Positions 1 to 13,200 of a DNA stretch of 64,000 nucleotides are shown in pieces. The notes under the pieces are model-generated. The model did no database searches. It saw only the letters and a program-made list of their open reading frames with translations, and was not told where the DNA came from. Source of the stretch: Diploscapter coronatus (lineage: Eukaryota; Nematoda; Chromadorea; Rhabditida; Rhabditidae); NCBI GenBank assembly GCA_964036155.1, contig OZ038422.1, positions 30,341,201 to 30,405,200 on the forward strand, in the 5' to 3' direction. Positions within the stretch are counted from its first letter, which is position 1; every line of letters starts with the position of its first letter. Both the position numbers and the translations under genes were made by a program.

Positions 1-916
1 AATTGCTTCTTCTAAAGAAATTTTCAATTTTATCCCGATATCCAAATTTGGTTTTAGAACCTAAGTTTTTTCTTTCTTCTAAGAAAACTTTTCATAAAAC
101 TTTATTTATGTCTTTATCACCAAGTTTCGGAGACGCAAATCTCCTTCATAATAAAACCGAACGAATTAGTGAAATTCGATAGAATTTTCCGGATTTTAAA
201 AATCGAAATTTTTCTAAAAGTTGTAGAGAATGGGCAAGGTTCTCTACAAAAATCCGAAAAATACTTATCCTTTCCTTAGTAGTCAGAGAAAACGAAATAG
301 CATTTTTGCTGACAATTTTTCAAAGTTCTCTCAAAAAAGATTCTCATTTTAGCTCAAAAACTCGAAAAAAAATCGGATCAATAGTAAGCAGTTTTGATAA
401 AACAACACGAAAAAGAGGAAACTAGATAAAAAAAATCACATCTTCTTTTTATGTTTGGGGCGATTTTAGGAATTCTTACAAAAGGGCAGAGGAAAATTCT
501 GATTTCAAATCAATTCCGAATTCAGAAAAAGATATGCATGGGGGAAAATCAATAAAAAACGCCAATAAAATTAGATGAACACATAGGAAATTAACCCGGT
601 CTATGAATAAAAGCCGAAAATTGGGGGTGGAAGATTTTGAAAAAATTAGCAGAAAATGATTTTTTACCATAAGAAATAGTATTTTTGTAATTTTTGTAAT
701 TTTCAAATCTTCTAAAAATATCAAACTAGAATACAAAACATTAAAAAATCGATTGGGGAAAAGATAAAAAAAAAGGAGAGATATCTTAGAATCCATTGAA
801 TTTAGGGTTTGGTAGGGTAAAGCGGTTGGTTCGGGGAAATAAGGCAAATAGCAAGTGGTTTTGAAGGGAAAATAGTCGAGAAAGGAAGTGCCGTATCTTA
901 AACGGGTTTTCAGTTT
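1..916. other. eel-1 3' flank and 3' UTR
   Basis: AT-rich sequence after the eel-1 stop codon (minus-strand TGA at 917-919). The proximal part should be 3' UTR. I see no second gene here. A 123-codon open frame on the minus strand at 476-847 has no splice-site structure, no recognisable motif and AT-driven composition, so I do not call it. I could not fix a polyadenylation site with confidence. Confidence 0.6.
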
Positions 917-3900
917 TCAAGCGAATCCGAATCCCTCAGTGCACTCGCGAATGGCCATCAGAAGCGCGTCACGCAGCTTCTCGTACGACTCGTACTGCGG
1001 CAGATCCAGTTGGTTGAAGCTGAAAAAAACAAAATTTTTATTTTCAATATTTAATGAAAATGTTTATTCAACTTTAGGTAGAAAAACATTCTTTTAACCA
1101 GAAAAAGGAAATCATATCATTTTTGACATTCGAATGAAACCTACTCAAAAACTAGACATTTTCAAAGTTATCTGCTTCTATAAATTCGACAAATTTCACG
1201 TTTTTAAAAAGTATGGAGAAAAATTACCAAGTATGTGCAGCTGGCAATCGGTCTCCGCCTCTGCTGTCCATGTGGACGGAGAACTTCTGCACACCATTCA
1301 TACCCTCGAGCGAGGCGAATCCCTGTAATCATAATTATCGATGTTTTTGCTCCAAGTTAACTATAACTTTAAGTCTAAGTATGAATGGATCAATATTTTT
1401 TCGCCTCGAGTTAAGTTTGGCCTAGGGGTTAAATCAAATTATGAAACAGGTACCTGAAGCGGCACTTTGGACGTGCCCGTCACGAACTGCAGGAACTTGG
1501 CCTTATCCTCTTTCTCGAACGACCGCAATGCACGCCAGAACCATTGGATCTGAAGATATCGGATTTTTTAGAAGATTTCAAAATCGATAATTTTAATGAA
1601 TTTTCGGATTGTTAGTGCGCGAATGTCTCTGGTCCAATCGAAACAAATATCGTCTTCAAAACATACAAATCTCAAAATAAGCTAAGTTTCAAGGGATCAG
1701 ATAAAGTTCAACATATTCAGAGACGTCAATCCGACGTTCTGAAGCTAGCCAGGGTAAGTATAAAAGCAATTTTCATTTTCATTTCTTAAAGTCCAGCTTT
1801 ATGAGCACTTTCGCCCATTTTTTTGGGAAGAAAGGTACTAGTGTTCATAGTTTTCCCACCTGCGGACTAGTCTTAGTGTAGGTCTTGTACTCCGTATTGG
1901 CGCAGAGGTCGTCGATGTCGACAGTGGGCAGTCCGGAGATGAGCAGCTCGAGTTCCTGCTCGTTGAACATCGAGATGAGGTGCTTCGGGATGATCTCGTA
2001 GAAGCCCTGCAGGAACGCGTCCAGCTGCTTGCGGATCGAACCTGAAAATCCGAACTTTCATTTTTAGAGATAAATTTCAAAAAATTGCGTAAGTGAAACA
2101 TACATTTCTAACTGTGATAGTTAGTTATCAAAAGAGTCGTTATAAAGTGGAAAAAGAGAATAACTTCAAAATATTAGCATCTTCGGTCGATTTAATTTTT
2201 TAATTGTTTCTCAATAAATTTTCAAAACTAATTATGTTTCTTCCAGATTTGAGTTGTCTGAAGAGAAAGTGAATGAACTGACCAGTCATCTTCATTTGAC
2301 AGACGAGCTTGACGTACTCCTCCTTGTTCTCGTCGGTCACAGGAATGTCTCTGCCTCCCGGCTTCAGATCGCGCACCGACAGCACGCCGAATTCTTCCAC
2401 CTGAAATTTCGCGATTTATATTTTTAAAGAAATCTCACATCTACGTTTTCCCTAGAAAGTTTCAAGTTTCTTTAAAATGTTCTAAATGTGTTACATCAGT
2501 GCTGAAGGTGATGTCGAGCCCGAGGTCGTTGATGGGGTTGTTGAGAAGGAACTCGAGTGATTTGTAGAACGCGGGGTCTTCACTTTCGAGGTCCTGGTAC
2601 CGCACAGGGAGGTTGAGGATGTGCTTGTAGAAAGCTCGCGTGAAGTAGCAGTCTGGAAGATAATTAGTCTTTGTACGTCATATCCCAAAAGTCAAGGAGC
2701 GAATTAGAGGAAGATATTTGAATAATCACAACTCGTTGAAACCTATAAAAGAAAGTATAAAAATCTCAAGAATTTGCAGCTTTCTTAAAAAACATTGCAC
2801 CCAAACAAACATGGATTGATCAACTTTAAAAAGGCTGGAGATTTGACAATACTTCGAAACTTATCAAAGAGGAAAAGTTCGAGAGTAAGCAATTTTCGAT
2901 AATCTTTCATTAACGAGGAAGCACTATTCTCTTCACTAAATTCCCCATTTCAAAATTCTTTGAAAAATACCAAAAACGATTCATGTAAAAGCTTTTTTTT
3001 AATAAAACAGATGAGGAGATTTAGGATTGATTTCAACTTGAATTTCCGAGTAGCTAACTTTCTTGACATGTGTCACAAGCACAAAAAATAAATAGTTGAA
3101 AAGCCTACCCAGGTATTTGTGCTCGAAGATGGCCTTGGCGATGAGGCGACCGACGAATTTGAAGTAGTCGATGTGCTCGGGATTGATGTACGACGACTTG
3201 TTGATCTGAAAAAAAATAGTCTCTTTAACAAAGATCTCGAACTTTCAATATTTCATGTGTTGAAAAATTTTCAATATCCATAAGTTTCAAGAAAATGCTA
3301 AAATTTTCGAACCAATATTTGTTGAATTTAGTTTGAGAACGACTACAAATCGAATTTTAATATTTTCGACAGCTTCCAAATTATGATCAAAATTGTAAAT
3401 CCAGCCCTCATCTGAGTCGAGTCCGCTCTCATTAACTATGGAAAAATTCGACTGTTTTCAGAAATTTCAAGATTTTGCCTTACCATGTAGGTGACCATAT
3501 CTCCAGGCGCGGTGATGAAGAGCGCGTAGCCGGGGTTGAAGATCTCCCGAGTGATCACCGAGAACCACTCTCGCAGCAAACCGCCCGCGTCCTGGCCCTC
3601 TTCTCCTGGAGATGTATCAATTTACGAAGTCAGAAAAAAATTCGAATATTGCACTTTATCTTTTTGAAAAATTTCAATAATTGAAAATCTTTCATCAAAT
3701 TGCACTCTAAACTTTTTCATAGCATCAATTATGCTTCATTGAAAATACTTCACGAGGAAATTTTAATTCTCATGTAGCGTTGTTTTATGCCATAGGCGTA
3801 CGTTTAATAAATAAATCAAAAATGCCCACCTTGGAAGATGATGTAGAACCGATTCTTCCAGTCGGTAGCCTTGACTCTGCACAGCTCGCGGAACGAGTCC

Positions 3901-4239
3901 GCGAACACCTGCGAACGACGCACCTGCACCGAGATGTCGTTGCGGCGGTAGCTGAAAATGTTAGTATTTCCCAAGAATTTAGATTTTCAAGAAAACTTTC
4001 TAAAATTTCAATAGTATTCTTTTATAAATTTAGGTTATTTGATTAGAAAATCTTCAAGTAATTTTTCGAAAAAATCACCAACCTGGTCTCAAGTTTGGAG
4101 AGTTCCTTCCTGAAGTACTTGCGCTTGACGTCGAAGTCAAGTAGCTTCGGGTACTTGGTGAGGATCGCGAAGGGACCGCCCGCCGACAGCACGTTGCTGT
4201 TCTGACGCAGCGCCTGGTTCAGCACTTGACGATGCTTCT
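917..4239 (-). other. eel-1: HECT catalytic domain of EEL-1
   Basis: The last ten exons cover the helix leading into HECT and the full domain. Landmarks in order: [28 protein letters not shown], the [10 protein letters not shown] helix, [62 protein letters not shown] and [16 protein letters not shown]. The Cys in HTCFN is the family's thioester-forming residue and is present. The acidic C-terminal tail ends in GFGFA. All catalytic features are intact. Confidence 0.97.
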
Positions 4240-7200
4240 CTGAAAAATTCATATTTATTTCGTAATTTTCAAAATAGGTTTCACAGAAATCTTATAATTC
4301 AAATCGACATCGCATTTCATTGTGAAGAATACCTTTGCATACCATAAGACAAAAAAAGCCCTTACCAGCGAACTCGAGCAGTTTAATGGTGTCAGGGTCA
4401 GTGATCTGTGCGTGCTGCCCATCCTTCTCCTTGTCCTTGTCGTCCTTTTCGTCTTTCTTGTCGGCATTGACCGCGTGGACGAGGAAAAATGCTTCTGCGG
4501 CAGGTTGCAGAGCGAGGACGGCATGCGGGTCTGAGGCCTTGCCGAGGCGATTCAGACACTCCGACAGACAGTGCCACAGGTCTGCAAATTCAGAAATTAG
4601 CATTTTGAAATGTTCTGTCTACTAAATCGGGTTCACTAGAGGTTTGGCATAAAGGTTTCTTATCTGTTCACTTTGAAACAAATCGAATTTTCGAGGTCTA
4701 GTTAGTTAAGTTGATCATAAAGTGTCACTAAATGAAGGTAAACAACAAGTTCCATTTGCATACTTTTGGAAACCTGTTTCCTATTTAGCTATGGTTGATC
4801 AATTGACGTATCAAAGAGACATTTCCTAATTTCTTATCTCCTCTTTTCGGAACTTATTTGAAAAATATCGAATTTTATAAGTCCTTATTTGAATAGTTAG
4901 CCTCATGTTCAATTAAAATTTTTATCCAATATTTCCGAAACCTATCTCAAAGTTTCATATTTCTTACCACAACAGTTGTGGATTTTATGAAAATATAAAA
5001 ATTCAATTTATTCTCTTATTTTTGAAATCGGTTTTAATTAGAAGAAATTCCTCACCATTCAAATCAGCCAGTCGTTCGCTGAGCCTCTCTCTGGGTTCCT
5101 CCCTTTCGTCCTCCTTCTCGCCCTCTTTCGGTTTCCCCGGACTCACTTCCATTGCAGTGGCTGTTTCTGTCTGCGGCTGTTCTGGCTGTGCACTGCTCGC
5201 ACCTTCAGAAGGTTGTCCTCCTGAAAATTAAATCATAGATATTTCTTCGATTTTGTAATTTTGATAGTAAGTATTTGTTTCAAACACTACTCATCGATTT
5301 TTATACCTACTCTATTTCATCGTTTCAACATGGGTAAATTTTTAAGGGAAAATATAGTAATTTTCTAACTAGATATATTTAAGTCAAGTTTAAAAGTGAT
5401 TTCTTGCCTGCATTGGATGTCCCCTGTCCTTCAGCGGGCTTCGTCTCAGCTTCCTTCTCTTTCGCCGCCGCTTCAGCTGCTTTGCGCTCTTCTTCTTCCT
5501 GGAAATTAGACAAAAATCATAGGTTTCAGAATTTTCATAAATTTTAGGTAAAATCTATCTTTTAATAACTGTTTTATACATCTAATGCTAAAATGCCACA
5601 TTTAAAATAAGTTTCATCTTCTTCATAAGTAAAAAACGATAAAGCTGTTTCCAGCGTCGAGTTCCTGGGTTTGATCGAGTGATAACAAATTGCCGAAATT
5701 TTACCTTTTTGCGTTTCTCCTCCTCTCGTTCCTTCCTCCGCTTCTCGTTGAGCTGGTGGATGGTGTCTCTGACCTTGACGAGGGTGTGCAGTGAGTTGAG
5801 CAGTCTGTACTGCGCACCACTCTTGTCCGTCAATGCCGTTACTGCGGGTAATTGCAGCTCTTTGCACGAGGAAGCACCGATCATCTGCAAAAAATCATAA
5901 ATGAATTGGAGTTTTTAAAGACTATTGTTTGCACAATTTTAGTCATTTTCTCATTAAAGCAAAAATTCATAAATCAGCACACTCTTACCAATCGGCTATT
6001 CTCCTCCCCGTCGATGATGATTCTGTCGCCCTCGAATCTATTCCTCATCTCCCGTCTGTCAACCGGCACCGCATACCTGTAGGCCTGCTGCTGCTGTGAT
6101 TGTCCTCCTATATAAGCTCAAATTCACCGCGTTCATTAAGTTGAGATGATACCTGGCTGTTCCGGACTCTGATTGCTGCTGGTGGCAACTCCACTTGACG
6201 AAGTGCTCGGTTTGTCCTCTTCCATCGGCTGGTCTTTCGAGGACTCGATAACGAACTCGTCCAACTCCTTCACCAAACGCTCGATCTGGAAATTTGGATC
6301 TAGAGATGCAACTCGAACTATTAAGCTTTAAAAATGCCGATTTAAAAAATTTTTGAAATGCATTCGAACGAAAGACATTTTTCTAAAGATTGCTAGGTTG
6401 TTCAATTTTGAAAATAAGAATTTGGTAGCCAATAATTACCAAAAAAAAACTCGAAAATAACCATCTAAACATCTCTTTGGAACTTTCAAGCCACTTTAAA
6501 ATTCCTTTAATTTTTATAAATTGCTTATTAAATTTTGGTAATTGCTCATGCCGAACCATTTTCATTTTCAAGGTCTTTGTGAGTCTTATTTCAATATCAA
6601 AATCTCAAATTCGCTGACCTGTGGTCTGAGTTCGAGTCCGGTTTCGATGATGCTCTTGAAGAGCAACTCGTAGATGTACTTGGACGTTGCAGGGGTGAAT
6701 GAACGCATCAGTTCGGCAAGCAGAGTCAGACCTATAATTTTAATAAGCTTTAGAATTTTAGCAAATTGAGAAAAGACTATTCGATTTTAATCAGACTTTA
6801 CAGAATTAGAGATTTTTGGGATAGGTGAAGGAATGTTCTTCAAATATTGCGACTTTTCTACAAAATTAACTTGATAAATTTCAAAATGCCTTTTAGTTGA
6901 TCAAATTTCTATCGATGTTAGTGACATACCATCATCTCTGAGACATTTTTACAGCTATAAAATATCTTGAAAATCCCACCTTCGGTGAGGGAATGGGTGT
7001 CGTTGTGGAGATGTAATCCCTGTCCAGCCATGGGCACATTGATGAGCACCTTGAGATGCTGTGGAAAGACGACCTCATCGTCGGGCAGTTGCAGCTTGGC
7101 GCAGGTGTCCGTGGGCAGCGTCTGGACGACGGTCGAAATCACCTTCATCAAACGCTCCTGCAGTTGCTGGTTCTTCATGATCACAGGCTGAAAGTCAACA

Positions 7201-10200
7201 AATTTAAATTTCTGTAAATGCAAATACGTTTCTTTTTTATAATTCATATAAGGATTAGTGATAGGATGCAATGAAAAGAAAATATTAGTGAAAACTGAAC
7301 AGTTTTCGTCGTTCAATGTAATTTCACTATGCCCTTTGCGTTTCCAGATAAGCTTCACAAAGACTCGACAAGTATCCGCGTCAAGTATTTTGTTCAATAG
7401 ATTGACATATGATGAGTAAAATAGCCAACCTTATTGAAATAGTCGAATAGTTTGATGACGGGCGATGCGTCGAACTCTTTCACGGGGCTCGTGCCTGCAG
7501 GCCAGTCCTCCTGCTTGATCTGCTTCGCGTTGTTGCTCTAAAAAAAATTTGGAAAATTGGTAGATCCTCTCAAAATTCTCCTCAACAAATTTCATAACTC
7601 GAGAAGAATCTTAGAAAAAACAAGTCATTTTTCTTCATATTTCTTGAAACATAAATTTAGGATTGTTTACGGTATTCAAATAGTTTTTCAAAGTTTGTAT
7701 TTCTTTTTTTTTTTTTTGTAAACCCAGAATATCTTGAGTTGTGGAAGTTGATTTATTCTCTACCTGAACCATCTGCCAGAATTGTTGGAATTGGAGTGGC
7801 TGCTTGCCCAGTTCTTGGCCTTCCTTCCTGAGCACTGCGGGGAGCAGGTTGCCGGGATAGGCCTTGGCGATTGAGGCCAGGGTCTCCAGGATGTTGCGGC
7901 ACACGGGAGACGACAGCAGCGAGTGGATCGAGACTGAACAATTCAATTGAATCCGGTAGGTGCAGTTAGTCTAGTTAAACTCATATCAATTGCTCTCAAA
8001 TTTTTCATTCTTAGTAAAAATAATAATAACCGTTTTCAGGACTAGCGAAGTTGTATCGTAACTTTCGTATTTCAGAAAATTTTGAAGTCTAGCGAAATCA
8101 ATTTGCTATTGTTTCATTTTCAAAATTTTATAATCCAGCCGTAATAAATCGGTTCAACCATTATTGCATTTAAAGAATCTTTGAAACAAAACAAACTGCC
8201 AGATTTCTACCTTTGCTGGCATTTTTATTGATCTTGACGGCCTTCTCGTTGTGACCGACTCCAGACACAGTGACACTCTCCAGCCAGGGTGGCATACTCG
8301 AGATCATCTAAAATCAAGTTTAAAACATTTCTCGTAATTTAGAAAAATTTAACTTTCAAAGGTTTTTCATTTTTATATTCATTTGCAAAAATTACAAGTT
8401 CTTTCAAAAAATTTAAATTTCTCTTCCAAAATTTACCTCTTCTTCCTCCTCGACGGCTTCACTGGCCTTGTCGAGTAGAGACATGAGTGCGTAGATCACG
8501 AAATCACAGGTCGACGCATTTACGCACGCAGAGCGGATCACCTGAAGAATAAAGATATTGAAAATTGCCATTTTTGGTATAAATAAACTAGTTTTCAAAT
8601 ATGTTTCAAGAAATATTGAGAATTCTTACCTAAGAGAAATTAGAAGAATTGGCCTCAAGTTATTTTTTCTGAGTTATAAGAAGTCTCACTATAATCACCA
8701 ACTACACATTTAAAAAGTTATACTTTTCAACCATTGGGTTCTTTCGTTTGACAAAATTTTGCAAAAAATCTTCCATCTTCTCAACTTTCTTACATGATCT
8801 TTTAGAAACAATTGATTTCAATTTTTCTTTTAAAGTTCCAAAAGTGTCCAACTTTCCCACCTTCTGAACTTTCTGCATGTTGAGCTTGTCGACGAGGAAG
8901 AGCATGCAGAGAGTCATTGTGGCGTCCTTGTCGAGTATCTGAGGGGTCTGTGCATTTGCAGTGGTGGCCTGGCCGGCACTCTGTCCGATGGATGGACCCG
9001 CGAACTGGCCGCCTCGAGCAGGGCCGCGACCCAGTCCCAATCCTCCAGCGTGGTGAATCCCATTGCGGCCTCCGACGATCATTCTGAATTGTCTTAAACC
9101 CGTGTAGGAGCTTGGAAACGTATATTTTTGATGTTCCAAGCTTTCTCTCATTATTTACATTTTACAGACGTCTGATCGTATAACTGTAGTTCAGGCTATC
9201 CAGAAACATAGAAAAATGAAAGTTTCATGAGATCAAATAATCCTCAGCGTTTTTCTCATTTAAATAAAAATGTCAAGTACTATTCGTTGATCTTTTCGAA
9301 AAAAAACATGTCATATTTTCCCGAAACATACACCATATTCATTAATTTTCGAAGCATGAAATCCCCATACCTGAGTAGGTTGTTGTTGTCGTAATGAGTC
9401 ATGTTGGCCCTGGCTCTTCTCGCCTCGTCCTGCAGATTCTGGGGTAGTCGCTGCAGCTCTGCGTCATCCATTTCAGCGAGGACCTGAAAAATTTACATCA
9501 AATTTTAGGAAATGCCATTATTTTCAATAGCAAAGTTGAAGTCAACTGTAGTCTTAGCCCTATATTTCCATTGTCGTCACCTTTTATAGGCCTCTCCTCT
9601 AAATTTCATCGTTTTCTCTATCTTCCACAAGAACATCGCACACTACAATCGACTCAAAATTTCAATATTCCTTCCCAGATCTCATTCTTTCCTTACCTGT
9701 GCCCTTTCATTGGCCGGGAGACTAGCAATGACAGCGGCCCCATCGAGTTCTGGCTGTTCGGGGGGAGGGGCTCGTCGCGCGGCCTCTGCTTCGCGCACTG
9801 CTCTTTCATGCTGAGCGAGGATTTCTTCTTGCAGTTCCGGTGGCAGAGCGGCGAGGAATTCCTACAAGAGAAAGACAATTTATTTTTCCTAACGTGAATT
9901 TTCAAGTATAGCGAATTCGAAGTAAGACTTTGGAATTTATGTGCTTCTTGAAACATAATCAAAGTTCATATTTGACAAAAGAATTTTTTGAGAGTGTTTC
10001 AAAAGTCTACGTTTTTTTTTTTTTATAAGGATTTGCTTTCAATAAGAAAAAGTGGTAGAATTAGTGCAAAATACTCGTTTCTTCAAAATTTTTAAATCTC
10101 GAAAATTACCTGATCGATAGGCTCGATGGTGGGAACGTTGGCAGGGGTTGGCTGTGCGTTTGCAGGGGCGGCGCTCGACTGAGCATTCGGATCTGCGGGA

Positions 10201-13200
10201 TTCGCCGAGGAAGTCGCTGCTGGAGTCGCCGTGTTCTGGAAGAAAATTATTGCTCTATCACCCTTCTGGCATAACGAATTATTGATATCGTTCTTTTGAA
10301 ACGTATATAATTTTTTTTTCTTCAAAACTACTTGCCCGGAAAAATGAAAGATTGTCAAAAATTCTAATCAAAACATCCAAAACGAAGTTTCATAGAGCTC
10401 TTCCTTTAAAAATATTTTTTAACAAATTATGGGGCATTTGAAAGTTTGCTACTTCACAACTTGACGAAATAGTAAGTAAGGCTAAGAGAGGATAAGAAAA
10501 CTTTCTTTCTTTCTTATACTATTTCACAAGTGACGAGGTTGCGAATTTGCAAAATTATCCCAATTTTATTCTTTTTTAGTAAGGAAATGCTTTTCCACCT
10601 GTTGCGCAGCGGCAGCAGCCTGAGCGCGTCTCTGCCTCTCGAGTTGTGCCCTGCAGTCCCTGAGCACCTCGTTTCGCATATCTTCTGGAAGAGCTGCGAG
10701 GAAGGCCGGATCCACTCCATCTGGCAGAGGGCCGATATCTGGAAAATTTATAAATCAAAAGTTGTAGGTTCATGGAGCCTTCATTCAATGTTTTGAAAGC
10801 GTCAAGCTAGTGTAATAGCGAATATACCAGAGATTAGCTAATAATACTAATCTGACAAATTAACAAATTCGTTTGGGTTTCAAGAAATACTTATAAAATA
10901 TTTTGAAGATACAATTTAGTAGTACAGCCGTAAAAAGGTTTTTAACACAACTCATTTAAAATCGTGAAAAGTCAAATTTTCCTAGTTTTCCCTCACCTCC
11001 CAAAATAGCGCTATAGTCCTCCTGATTGGTCCCACTGGGACCAGGCTGATGATCTGTGGGAGCAGCGCTGCCTGCATTAACTGGTTGCTCAGTTGCAGGT
11101 TGCATTTCTGTCGCCGTAGTTGTTGAGTCAGCAGTGGAGATCGACTGGGCGGTCGACAAGGCCAGAGCAGACTGCAAAGTCATAGTTCGTAAATGTTCGA
11201 GAAAGTTTTTTTTTTGAAACTACATTAATTTTGTCGAAGCATAGAAATAAAATCATTTAAAAATTTGATATGCTTCACTAACTATTGATTAATTCTTCGC
11301 GTTTTTCATTTCCATTGTTCATTTAAAAACAAAATCAAGACGAAGTTCATCTCTCAGCTTTGAAAGAACAAACTGCTGATAAGTTTCTCTTCAAAAACTG
11401 CAGGTTTTACCTGATCAACCTCGGGCTCAGTGGGGGATCTCATCTGTTCGTCTGCATCTTCGCCAGCGACGGATGAGGCCACAGTGGCCGCAGTCGAGTG
11501 AGGCGGTGCGTCTTCCATCGACACATCTTCAGCTTCTCAAATATTTTCATGATTTGGTTTTTCTTGATAGACAAATACACAGTATATCAAAATATTTAAA
11601 GTGTTGAGAAAATTACGAAACTTTGAAACATACAAAACTAGTTATCACAGTTATACACTCTACTTATCGTCACTTCAACAAAGTCTCTAATTAAACCATG
11701 TGGAATCTTACAATTTTTTTAAAATGAATTTTACAATCGCAAAATCATTACCCCCTTCACTTATACCAAATTCTATATCATTTCTCATTGAGACATATCT
11801 TCAAATGTCCTACCATTGCTAGCCTCATTATGCTGATTGACCTCCATGGGTTCCTGCTGATTCTCGCCAGCCTCGGCCTGTGCACTCTGCCCAGCCGCAG
11901 TAGTGGCCTGCCCTTCAGTCTGTGCAGTCGACGTCTCCCCCTCCTTCTGCCCTACGTTCTCCTTCCTTTCTGCCTCTTCCTTCGCTTTCTGTGCCTCCTT
12001 CGCGGCCGCAGCCTCTTTCTTCTCCTTTTCCGCCTTTTCTTTCTCCTGAAATTCGAGTTCAATTTCATTTTAAAAATGAACTTTTTTTAAATTCCATTTT
12101 TCAATCAATTAGCTGCTTCAAGAATCGTAAACTATGGTAAAAATATAATTTCTCGATGTTCAACTTTTCAAGATAAAAAATGTAAAATCGAAACTTTTCG
12201 TATTTCAACAATTCCATGTTTAGAAAAGTAGAAAATCCAACCTCCTTCATCTTGTTCTTGGCAGTCTGAGTGACGATGTGGGCAATGAGAATGTAGATGT
12301 AATTGACCGAAAGAGGGTCAGTCGCCTGCATTTCCTCTGCGAGTCTGTCCAGCGCAGAGGGCACATTGGTAGGCTGTCTCAGTCTTCTCTCCTCGGGGGA
12401 TTCGGTCAGGGCCGAGTCCAACACATTGATCAAGGGGCGGCTTCTGGAAAGAATTAGATGTTTCAAACCAAATTCCAAGTCCCAAAAAGCGTATCATTTC
12501 GATATGATTGAGACAATAGTAGAAATATAACGTCAAAAGCATATAATAATTTTACAAGTTGGATTTATGAAATTTTCAACTGTTTTTAGATGTTCAAGAA
12601 AGTGTCTACCTTCCCGTGATGCCCAACTCGAAGAGCTGATCGAAGAAGTGGCCGCCCATCGCTCGAAGTCTGCCCTGGGTGCCGCCGAATCTGCAGTTTA
12701 TCATAATTTTCAGAAAACTCGCGATTTTTGAACATAGGTCACTTCAAAATTTTGATTTTTGTCTTATTCTGTCAAGCAATATCCTATCAGAATTTGAAAA
12801 GTTTTCCAGTAGTTTAAAATCCAATGAAACGTCATCTTTCATCTTTTGAATGAAATTTGGTTTTTTTCGACATATCTTTACAGTACAGTGATCGAAAGAC
12901 TTCAATTTCGAAGTGTTTTCAAGATTCTCTGAAACATAATGTTCCTCACCGTCTGATGGCATTCTGTCTGGTGAGGTTGGCGGGGTGGTTGCTGGTTGTG
13001 GCGATGAATCTGTAGACGCCGCCAGTGGGTGGCAGGTTGCCGTGCGCTAGAGGCACGTGGGCCGCGTTGTGGTGCTGCATGAATTGCTGAGGGCGGACCA
13101 GCAGGGGGTGCACTGCCGGAGGGGGGTCGCGGTTGCCGCGGAAACTGAGAAAACCAAATCACTCAAAAATAAAAAAAAATTCTTGATATTGGTTTCAAGC

